Position numbers and translations under genes: made by a program. 64,000 nt of DNA from JACPFJ01 sp036504875 (GTDB lineage Bacteria > Desulfobacterota > Desulfuromonadia > Geobacterales > Pseudopelobacteraceae), in contig DASXUK010000053.1 in assembly GCA_036504875.1 (NCBI GenBank), positions 62,001 to 126,000 on the forward strand, given 5' to 3'. The notes beneath the pieces were generated by a model. That model was not told the origin of the DNA. It did not search any database and was given only the letters and a program-made list of their open reading frames with translations. Within the stretch, counting starts at the first letter, position 1, and each line of letters starts with the position of its first letter. Positions 34,165-41,031 of this stretch are shown here, piece by piece.

Positions 34165-36453
34165 ATGATTAAAATAGGGCATTGTTTAGGTTTATTGGGC
34201 ATTTCAGCAATTATTATGGTCGTGGTCGCCGGTGTGAATTCAGCGGTGGCCAGCGACTGCATCGGCTGCCATGCTAACGTGCTTAAACAGTTGAGAGGGA
34301 ATTCCCATCACATTCAAGGGACTCGAATTTCAGGAAAACACTGCTATGCCTGTCACTGGGAGGCCACAGCGACAGGCCTGATCAACCCACAGTATCATCA
34401 GGGAAACATCAGGAAAAAATCTTCGAAAGTCAAAAAAGGAAAGGTGGATCTGGTCATCTGGGCAAAAGGTGAACGACCGACCGCTTACATACCAGAGGAC
34501 ACAGCTGTGACATTCATCTCTTCCGCTATTGGAACCCCGGCTGAACGGGATGAAGTCGCAAAGATAACACGCCATTGCCTTGGTTGCCACAGCGACAGCA
34601 ACAACAATACCCGCCCATTTTTAGGCGATACCAATATACCGTTAAAATATGCGTGGGACGGTCAGAGTATCGCTTCACGCTATTCACAAAAAGATGTGAC
34701 AACCTGGGGTAAGTACTCAACTGCCGCTACAAACAAGAAACAGCGCGTCATTAAGGCTTTCTCGGCTCATGGCAACGCAGCCGCCAACCAGGGGGGCTGG
34801 AGTGCATCAAATGGCTATGATGGCGACATACCGGTTACCCGTGGCGGTGTCTTAGCCAAGAATGTTGAATGCTTTGACTGTCACAATTCCCACGGTTCAA
34901 CGATATCCGGCGTTACCTCCAGCTACCGCACGTTTGATGGCACCTTTAACGGAGCCATCATCAAAGAGACATCCTCGGGCAAAAGTGGTTACCAGATTAA
35001 CTACAAGCCTTCTGCCAATACCTATGCCAAGAGTAAAAATCCCTTTAATTCCGGAGCAGGGCTTTGTTTTGATTGCCACGAGACCGCCAAGCCCGGGGCT
35101 ACTCCTTGGGGCTTTAACTTCACATTCGGTGTCAGGCAGGCGGTCATGGGCTACAAAGATACATTAGGCTTTGGACCAGGAAGCAAGGGATCGACCGAGC
35201 GTTTCTCAAACCGGCAGAGCCGCGAGGATGTTGCCAGTAGTCATCTGAAGGCCGGCAAATATCTCGAACATGCGGAGAAAAATCAGATCAACGGTCTCTG
35301 CACCCCCTGTCATGATCCCCATGGTGTAAGCCGTACCTTGGGAGACAAGATGCCATATGCCGTGCCGCTCCTCAAGGGCGCCTGGCTGACCTCTCCATAC
35401 CGGGAAGACGGTCCCCCCTCCAGTATGCCTGTAAAAGGTGACCGTGGACCCACACGGCAAGCTGATTTCAACACTATTAATCGCCAAGCTGGAGCCAATT
35501 TCGGCAAAGGTAGTAGCGGAGCGCCCCGTGAAGCTGATTTTAATGCCGTAAATAAAGCGGCCGGTGCTAATTATGGCAAAGGCGCTAGTTCAGCCCCTCA
35601 TGAGGAGAATTTCAATGCCGTGAATCGCGAAGCTGGAGCCAATTTCGGTAAAGGTGCCAGCGGTGTTCCCCGTGAAGGTGATTTTAACGCTGTGAATCGC
35701 GAAGCCGGTGCTAATTATGGCAAAGGCGCCAGTTCAGTCCCTCGTGAGGAGAATTTTAATGCCGTGAATCGCGAAGCTGGAGCCAATTTTGGTAAAGGTG
35801 CCAGCGGAGCCCCCCATGAAGGTGATTTTAATGCCGTAAACAGAACGGCTGGGGCTAATTTCGGCAAAGGTGCCAGCGAAGTCCCTCGTGAAGGTGATTT
35901 CAATACGGTCGCTTCCAGTAACCGTGATACTAGTTCCAATTTTGTCAAAGGAGGCAATGGTGCACCGCGCGAACCAATGCAGGGTATGAAATACAATGTT
36001 GACCGAAATACCTTTAGCGGCGATAACCGGATCACAGAAAATGACGACACATTCGGAGGGCTCTGCCTGAACTGCCACTCAAAGGCGAAGCTTAGCGATA
36101 AGTCCAAGGCCGGCTTGGTCCACCGCGCGGTCAAGGGATGGGGAAGCAACAAGGAGCACTCCTTTCCATGTTCCAAGTGTCACCAGTCGCACAGCTCTGG
36201 ATTGCCGAGGTTGATGCAGACCAACTGCTTCGAACAAGGACCTGCAACCTTGCGAAAAAACAGCGGACTGCCATGGCTTCCATACAAGGAGGTCAAGTCC
36301 CAGGAACAGGGGGGCCCAAACTCTGCTGTCCAGGGTGGGGTCTCATCTAAAAACAAGATCGTAGGGTGCCATGTGAAGCAGTTTAGCAAATCAAATGTTT
36401 CATCCAATAAGGAAGAAGAAGGAAATCACTATAAAGAAGTTACTACATGGTAG
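34165..36453 (+). CDS. Octahaem c-type cytochrome with a 24-residue tandem repeat linker
   Basis: 762 residues, start preceded by GAGGAGG. A signal peptide ends near NSAVAS. Eight CXXCH motifs: CIGCH, CYACH, CLGCH, CFDCH twice, CTPCH, CLNCH and CSKCH. It matches the C-terminal third of the giant cytochrome motif for motif, including KVDLVIW, AFSAHG, CHNSHGSTISGVTSSY, CTPCHDPHGVSRTLG and the tail CSKCHQSHSSGLPRLMQTNC. The main difference is a repeat block (35455-35967) between haems 6 and 7. Some haem sites have a following DPHGVS or NSHGS segment typical of periplasmic multihaem proteins. Probably a periplasmic or secreted electron carrier, co-transcribed with the sulfatase-like genes; its partner is unknown. 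Confidence 0.93.
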   Translation: MIKIGHCLGLLGISAIIMVVVAGVNSAVASDCIGCHANVLKQLRGNSHHIQGTRISGKHCYACHWEATATGLINPQYHQGNIRKKSSKVKKGKVDLVIWAKGERPTAYIPEDTAVTFISSAIGTPAERDEVAKITRHCLGCHSDSNNNTRPFLGDTNIPLKYAWDGQSIASRYSQKDVTTWGKYSTAATNKKQRVIKAFSAHGNAAANQGGWSASNGYDGDIPVTRGGVLAKNVECFDCHNSHGSTISGVTSSYRTFDGTFNGAIIKETSSGKSGYQINYKPSANTYAKSKNPFNSGAGLCFDCHETAKPGATPWGFNFTFGVRQAVMGYKDTLGFGPGSKGSTERFSNRQSREDVASSHLKAGKYLEHAEKNQINGLCTPCHDPHGVSRTLGDKMPYAVPLLKGAWLTSPYREDGPPSSMPVKGDRGPTRQADFNTINRQAGANFGKGSSGAPREADFNAVNKAAGANYGKGASSAPHEENFNAVNREAGANFGKGASGVPREGDFNAVNREAGANYGKGASSVPREENFNAVNREAGANFGKGASGAPHEGDFNAVNRTAGANFGKGASEVPREGDFNTVASSNRDTSSNFVKGGNGAPREPMQGMKYNVDRNTFSGDNRITENDDTFGGLCLNCHSKAKLSDKSKAGLVHRAVKGWGSNKEHSFPCSKCHQSHSSGLPRLMQTNCFEQGPATLRKNSGLPWLPYKEVKSQEQGGPNSAVQGGVSSKNKIVGCHVKQFSKSNVSSNKEEEGNHYKEVTTW
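35455..35967 (+). repeat. 72-bp tandem repeats coding for a 24-residue unit in the cytochrome
   Basis: Six units of exactly 72 bases (35455-35886) plus one degenerate 81-base unit. Unit consensus: REGDFNAVNREAGANFGKGASGVP. Alternate units share ENF versus GDF and NFG versus NYG, which suggests growth partly by doubling of a 144-base pair of units. The block replaces a short linker in the homologous giant cytochrome. Confidence 0.95.
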
Positions 36454-36529
36454 TTTGTGTTTCGTAGATCGGCGTCTGAATACCTATTGTCTCAAGGAAA
36501 ATGATCTCAAATTGTAAAAAGGTAAAAAA

Positions 36530-37432
36530 ATGAAATGGGTTGCAGCTGTCATTACGTTTGCTATTTCAAGCCAAACGCTTTGGGCGGCCGAGGTGAAAAA
36601 TTCAAGGAGCGAGGGTATGGTGATTGTGCCGAGCCTACAGGCAACGACACCCTCCGGTGCTTCCTCGGATGCGACTTTCATTGATCCCGTCACTGGTATG
36701 GAGTTTGTATCTGTACCGGCTGGTTGTTTCAAGATGGGTGATACATGGGGGGATGGTCAAGGCGATGAAAAGCCCGTACATGATGTCTGCGTGGATGGTA
36801 TCAGTATGGGGAAGTATGAAGTGACCAACGCCCAGTACCGTAGATTCAAGCCGGAACATAATAGTGGTGCTTATGATGGCAATTCCCTGAACGGCGACCG
36901 ACAACCGGTAGCTGACGTATCATGGTACGATGCAGTGGAGTATGCAAAATGGCTTTCAAAAAGGTCCGGGCGCACCTATCGGCTTCCTACCGCGGCAGAA
37001 TGGGAATATGCAGCACGGGGGGGGACAACAGGTAGAAATTACTGGGGCGACAACCCTGCTGACGCCTGTCGTTACGCTAACGGCGCGGACCTGGCTGCAA
37101 AAAGCCAGTGGCCGGACTGGGCTGTTTCCAATTGTAACGATGGTTATAAGGTGGCTGCGCCTGTGGGGAGTTTTCTGCCTAACGCGTATGGTTTGTACGA
37201 TATGATGGGCAATGCCTGGGAGTGGACCGGCGACTGGTATGATGCCGAGTACTATTTTGAAAGTCCTAGAGACAATCCTCGCGGGCCATCGTCCGGCAGC
37301 CTTAAAAACCCCCGCGGAGGGGGGTGGGGCAATGCCTCGGAGTGTATTCGGGTGTCCGACAATAATGGATTTGAACCTGACTTTCACATCTTTTTTCTCG
37401 GCTTCCGGCTCGTGTCCTCTGCAAGTCACTAA
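36530..37432 (+). CDS. Exported SUMF1-domain (FGE-like) protein 1
   Basis: 300 residues with a signal peptide (VAAVITFAISSQTLWA). SUMF1 fold landmarks: MEFVSVPAGCFKMGD, KPVHDVCVDGISMGKYEVTNAQYRRF, PVADVSWYDAVEYAKWLSKRSGRTYRLPTAAEWEYAARGG, YGLYDMMGNAWEWTGDWY, RGGGWGNASEC and FFLGFRLV. True formylglycine-generating enzyme has a catalytic CX4C pair in the segment after RGGS. Here only one Cys is present (NASECIRV), so formylglycine synthesis is unlikely. Other SUMF1 proteins act as ligand-binding or structural domains in exported complexes. It is 76 bases downstream of the octahaem cytochrome. Confidence 0.9.
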   Translation: MKWVAAVITFAISSQTLWAAEVKNSRSEGMVIVPSLQATTPSGASSDATFIDPVTGMEFVSVPAGCFKMGDTWGDGQGDEKPVHDVCVDGISMGKYEVTNAQYRRFKPEHNSGAYDGNSLNGDRQPVADVSWYDAVEYAKWLSKRSGRTYRLPTAAEWEYAARGGTTGRNYWGDNPADACRYANGADLAAKSQWPDWAVSNCNDGYKVAAPVGSFLPNAYGLYDMMGNAWEWTGDWYDAEYYFESPRDNPRGPSSGSLKNPRGGGWGNASECIRVSDNNGFEPDFHIFFLGFRLVSSASH

Positions 37433-37468
37433 TTTCTCTGGCAATCAAGCCCTCTACAGGAGACATGA

Positions 37469-38230
37469 ATGCTGAAATGTTTTTTTATCATTATGTTTGC
37501 CCTTTTGATGGCATTACCCGCCGCAGCTGAGAAAGACATCAATAAAGGCAATCAAGGCTACTCGATGGCTAATATGGAGTTCATCTTCGTGCCCGGCGGT
37601 TGCTTCCGGATGGGCTCCGCTACTGGCAACTACAGCGAGAGACCGGTTCACGATGCATGTGTTTCAGATTTTTTTATTGGTAAATATGAGGTAACGCAAG
37701 GCCAATGGCGCAAAATCATGGACAACAACCCTTCACGCTTCAGCCAGTGCGGCGAGGACTGTCCTGTGGAGCAGGTGAGCTGGAGAAATGCGCAGGATTT
37801 TATCAACAGATTGAACATCCTTACCGGCAAGAAGTACCGGCTTCCTACCGAGGCGGAATGGGAATATGCCTGTACAGGCGGCGGCAAGGAGGAGAGATAC
37901 TGTGGCGGCAATGATCTTGACGCCGTGGCTTGGCATGAAAGGAACAGCGGGGGCAGGACACATCCTGTGGGGCAGAAAAAACCTAATAATCTGGGGATTT
38001 ACGACATGAGCGGCAATGTTTGGGAGTGGGTGCAGGACTACTGGGGAGACTACCCGGATATCCGCCAACAAGACCCGACCGGCCCAAAGTGGAGTACGAA
38101 CAGCATGCGACGCGGCGGCAGCTGGCAGTACGGGCCTGATCAGGCGCGTGCGGTATGGCGTAGCAGCGGCTACACGGACGACCACGCTCTTGACATTGGT
38201 TTCAGGTTGGTTTTACCTGCTGCGCGGTAA
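37469..38230 (+). CDS. Exported SUMF1-domain (FGE-like) protein 2
   Basis: 253 residues; start preceded by AGGAGA at good spacing. A signal peptide (CFFIIMFALLMALPAAA) leads into a complete SUMF1 fold: MEFIFVPGGCFRMGS, RPVHDACVSDFFIGKYEVTQGQW, CPVEQVSWRNAQDFI, KYRLPTEAEWEYACTGG, LGIYDMSGNVWEWVQDYW, RRGGSWQYGPDQARAVWRSS and DIGFRLV. The segment after RGGSW has no Cys, so the copper-binding CX4C pair of formylglycine-generating enzymes is absent. Last gene of the plus-strand exported operon. Its paralogues are 36530-37432 and 38987-39859. Confidence 0.9.
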   Translation: MLKCFFIIMFALLMALPAAAEKDINKGNQGYSMANMEFIFVPGGCFRMGSATGNYSERPVHDACVSDFFIGKYEVTQGQWRKIMDNNPSRFSQCGEDCPVEQVSWRNAQDFINRLNILTGKKYRLPTEAEWEYACTGGGKEERYCGGNDLDAVAWHERNSGGRTHPVGQKKPNNLGIYDMSGNVWEWVQDYWGDYPDIRQQDPTGPKWSTNSMRRGGSWQYGPDQARAVWRSSGYTDDHALDIGFRLVLPAAR

Positions 38231-38274
38231 CTCGGCCCCTGTTGAAGTAGATCATTGGGTTTTTACTATCCAAG

Positions 38275-38940
38275 TTAACGTTTTTCAAAAACCAGAAAGT
38301 CTTGGTAAGGCAGAAAAAAATACTCCGCCTCCATTACAAATCCCGCCTTTTCCGCCTCCTGTATCGTCTTCTCTCTTGAGATCATTTTATGTGGTGGCGG
38401 CGCACCAGGTATTTCCGCCTTCCGATTAAATGAAACTATGGCAAGGCGGCCGCCGTTTTTCAGACTATCCAACAACTTGAGCAGGTACTGTCCCCGATTT
38501 TCAAAAAACAAATAGGTGTCACAGATAAAAATCAGGTCAAATGACAACTTAGGTAAAAATGGGTCGGTTGGGGTCGACAGAATGCTTTTGATGTTATTCA
38601 ATACTTCTTTTTTTGCCCTCTGTTCCACATAGCGAACCATGTTTTCATCAACATCTACAGCATAAACCTTCCCGCTTTGGCCGACTTTCTCTGCAAAAAG
38701 CATCGTAAAATAGCCGGTTCCTGCTCCAATATCCGCTACGGTATCGCCTGGCCTGACAAGATGGTCAACAACTTTTTCCGGCTTTTGCCAATTGTCCCGG
38801 CGAGGATCATCCATATAGGCCGCTGGGACGGAGGAATAAAAGGTTTTACCTTCTTCTTTAGCAGAAGCGTCAGGCAAGCCTGTGACTGTTAAAAGATGCC
38901 CAGTCATGAAAAAAACGAGCAGACCGAATTTTCGGTTCAT
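38275..38940 (-). CDS. Class I SAM methyltransferase-fold protein with a signal peptide
   Basis: 221 residues from ATG 38940, chosen because it begins a signal peptide (MNRKFGLLVFFMTGHLL); an in-frame ATG at 38973 adds 11 residues before it. The core is a Rossmann methyltransferase: VADIGAGTGYFTMLFAEKVG (motif I), VYAVDVDENMVRYVEQ (motif II, acidic loop end), FDLIFICDTYLFF and GGRLAIVSFNRKA. The N-terminal YMDDPRRDNWQKPEKVVDHL occurs in other methyltransferase-like proteins. SAM is not normally available outside the cytoplasm, so an exported copy either is retained as a membrane-anchored enzyme or uses the fold for something else. Convergent with the SUMF1 operon (45 bases apart). Confidence 0.82.
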   Translation of the reverse strand: MNRKFGLLVFFMTGHLLTVTGLPDASAKEEGKTFYSSVPAAYMDDPRRDNWQKPEKVVDHLVRPGDTVADIGAGTGYFTMLFAEKVGQSGKVYAVDVDENMVRYVEQRAKKEVLNNIKSILSTPTDPFLPKLSFDLIFICDTYLFFENRGQYLLKLLDSLKNGGRLAIVSFNRKAEIPGAPPPHKMISREKTIQEAEKAGFVMEAEYFFLPYQDFLVFEKR

Positions 38941-38986
38941 ATTTGCACCAATTCCTGAAAAATAAAATGCCATGACTACAAGTCAA

Positions 38987-39859
38987 TTAATCCGTTGCCG
39001 TTGTGACTATCGGACCGGGAGAAACAACCCTAAAGCCCAGGTAACTGCTGCAGTACTCGGGAACGGAAAAATCCCGATACGAAACTCGCGCCCCCCTTGG
39101 ATCGTAGAACCAGCTTCCGCCACGGAATATGCGTTTTGATCCAGTTAAAGGTCCCAGGGGATTGCTGCGGGGGCTATTACGGTAATAGTTTTCACCATAC
39201 CAGTCTGCCGTCCATTGCCACACATTGCCGCTCATGTCATACAGGCCCAGGCCGTTGGCACTTTTCAGCCCCACAGGATGTGTTGTATTGCCGGAGTTGG
39301 CAGAATACCATGCCACAGCATCGATATCGTCACTCCCAGCGAATTTTTCATTTCTTCCGCCGCTCCTTGCGGCATACTCCCACTCGGCCTCCGTCGGCAG
39401 TCGGTATTTTCTATTGCTCTTAATGGAAAGCCATTGGGCATAGGCAACTGAGTCGTTCCAGCTGACGCACACTACTGGGTGGTCATCATTCTGGGAAAAA
39501 CCAGGAGACCGCCAATTTGCAAGACGCTCCTTCTTCCAGTTCCTTCCGTCATTTATATAACAACCATAACCCTTCTCGGCCTCGGTGCGATATCCGGTGT
39601 CGTTGATAAATTTCTTGAAGGAACCCCTTGTCACATCAAACTTGCTGATTGAAAAATCGCGGACGCACACCTCGTGTACCGGTATCTCCATATAATACAT
39701 GTCATCAAAATTGTTACCCATCTGGTAGCAGCCCTCAGGGACCGCAACTAACTCCATACCGGTGATTTTATCTCGAGTGACTTCATCGGCTTTTCTCAAC
39801 TCGGCTTGAGATGTCATTGTCAGCAGGGAAAGCAAGAGTGTAAGGATCATTATAGGCAT
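38987..39859 (-). CDS. Exported SUMF1-domain (FGE-like) protein 3
   Basis: 290 residues from ATG 39859, chosen because GGAGA precedes it and the protein then starts with a signal peptide (MILTLLLSLLTMTSQA); an in-frame ATG at 39922 would add 21 residues before it. SUMF1 landmarks: MELVAVPEGCYQMGN, IPVHEVCVRDFSISKFDVTRGSF, HPVVCVSWNDSVAYAQWLS, KYRLPTEAEWEYAARSGG, LGLYDMSGNVWQWTADWY, FRGGSWFYDPRGARVSYRD and YLGFRVV. There is no Cys pair after RGGSW, so it is not a catalytic formylglycine-generating enzyme. It lies 46 bases upstream of the methyltransferase on the same strand, so the two are probably co-transcribed. Confidence 0.9.
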   Translation of the reverse strand: MPIMILTLLLSLLTMTSQAELRKADEVTRDKITGMELVAVPEGCYQMGNNFDDMYYMEIPVHEVCVRDFSISKFDVTRGSFKKFINDTGYRTEAEKGYGCYINDGRNWKKERLANWRSPGFSQNDDHPVVCVSWNDSVAYAQWLSIKSNRKYRLPTEAEWEYAARSGGRNEKFAGSDDIDAVAWYSANSGNTTHPVGLKSANGLGLYDMSGNVWQWTADWYGENYYRNSPRSNPLGPLTGSKRIFRGGSWFYDPRGARVSYRDFSVPEYCSSYLGFRVVSPGPIVTTATD

Positions 39860-40192
39860 TGGCTCTCCGGCGTATTGACTAGAATACGCTCTTTCTATTA
39901 CCCATAAATGTGAATAAATCAATATAAAAAGGGTGAAATGAAGGACATGGGGTGTTGGGGAAGCGGTGCGGCGGCTGATGCTGATTTGCCAGTAAAGATT
40001 GCAAATCGTTAAATTTATATGGCATAATGTAGACCATTTTAGGTGGCAATATAGCTGATTCCGCTATAGCAATTTTGACAGGAGCCTCATCCTTATGCCC
40101 GGTGGAAATTAGCTTTTTAGTCATCTTGATCGATTCCTGAACACTACTTTTTTTTCTCGGATGGGCGCGATTGACGTGGAACGGAGAGGGAT
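39860..40192. other. Intergenic region between divergent exported genes
   Basis: 333 bases between the minus-strand SUMF1 gene and the plus-strand gene at 40193. It should contain both promoters; I see no clear -35/-10 pair. A minus-strand open stretch of 81 codons (39879-40124) lacks a good ribosome-binding site and protein-like character, so I do not call it a gene. Confidence 0.5.
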
Positions 40193-40984
40193 TTGAAAAA
40201 AAACAATTTGAACTTGTGGTTTATAATGATCTGCTGTATCGGTGCCATAGCGTTTGCCCATGAAGCCAAGGCCGGATCGATTTCCGGTAAGGTGATGATC
40301 AAGGATGGCATGCCTATGGCAGACGGATTGGTTTACATCTTCAACAACAGCGCCGGACCGCCCCCTTCTCTGGATTTCAAATACTGGAGAGTACCTGATG
40401 AGATCGTCAAGACTGATGGCGAAGGTAAATTCCTAGCTGCGCTGCCAGATGGGAAATACTATCTTGGTGCGATTAAACGGAAGTCAGGCGAGGATATCGG
40501 ACCGCTGCAGGAAGGGGACCTATTTCTTCCTATTCTGGCCGAGGGAGCTTCAAGACAGCATGTGATAATAAATGATTCGGCCACCGATATTGGAAATGTC
40601 ACGGGCGCCTTGCCTTACAAAAAATCCAGCTTCGCCACGGAAAGTGTCACCGCCATTGAAGGGAACATAACCGATTCCAGTGGTAGACCGGTAGAAAATA
40701 CAATGATTTTCGCATTTACGAGCCCTGCGATGATCGGGAAGCCGCTGTTTATTTCGGAAAAAACCGGGAAAGATGGAAGATATACACTCAGGGTTTATCA
40801 AGGCGGTAAATACTATCTTAAAATCCGCAATGTTTATGGTGGTGGGACTATGAAGGCGGGCGAGATCATGGGGAGTTATGGACAGGCAGTGCCTGTGGCT
40901 GTAGAAGTCAAGACCGGAGCCACCATCAAGGGGATCAATATCACCGGGATCAGTTTTTCCGGACCAGGGGCTAATAAGAAGTAG
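40193..40984 (+). CDS. Exported two-domain carboxypeptidase-regulatory-like protein
   Basis: 263 residues with a TTG start preceded by GGAGAGGG. A signal peptide ends near AHEAKA. Unit 1 (SISGKVMIKDGMPMADGLVYIF...GPPPSLDFKYWRVPDEI...GKFLAALPDGKYYLGAI) and unit 2 (TAIEGNITDSSGRPVENTMIFAF...GRYTLRVYQGGKYYLKIRNVYGGG) are transthyretin-like beta-sandwiches. No catalytic site. It is a paralogue of the proteins at 1-659 and 43878-44690, which share the GPPPS...Y.R(V/I)P block and the TA(I/V)EG start of unit 2. These folds usually bind sugars, peptides or partner proteins at the surface; the ligand is unknown. The next gene follows after 47 bases. Confidence 0.85.
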   Translation: MKKNNLNLWFIMICCIGAIAFAHEAKAGSISGKVMIKDGMPMADGLVYIFNNSAGPPPSLDFKYWRVPDEIVKTDGEGKFLAALPDGKYYLGAIKRKSGEDIGPLQEGDLFLPILAEGASRQHVIINDSATDIGNVTGALPYKKSSFATESVTAIEGNITDSSGRPVENTMIFAFTSPAMIGKPLFISEKTGKDGRYTLRVYQGGKYYLKIRNVYGGGTMKAGEIMGSYGQAVPVAVEVKTGATIKGINITGISFSGPGANKK

Positions 40985-41031
40985 TATTTTAATTCAGGCC
41001 GGTTGTGTATGAGGACAAACAGGAGGAACTA

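Noticed and set aside
35455..35967. CRISPR array, because of regularly spaced repeats.
   Set aside because: Units are directly adjacent 72-base coding repeats with no spacers, in frame with a cytochrome.
36530..39859. Active formylglycine-generating enzymes for the sulfatase-like proteins.
   Set aside because: The CX4C catalytic pair is absent in all three SUMF1 proteins, and the sulfatase-like proteins lack the Cys/Ser substrate residue.
39879..40124. An 81-codon minus-strand frame (MTKKLISTGHKDEAP...).
   Set aside because: No ribosome-binding site of quality, no hydrophobic or domain pattern, and the C-terminal half is composition-biased. It occupies the only space available for two divergent promoters.
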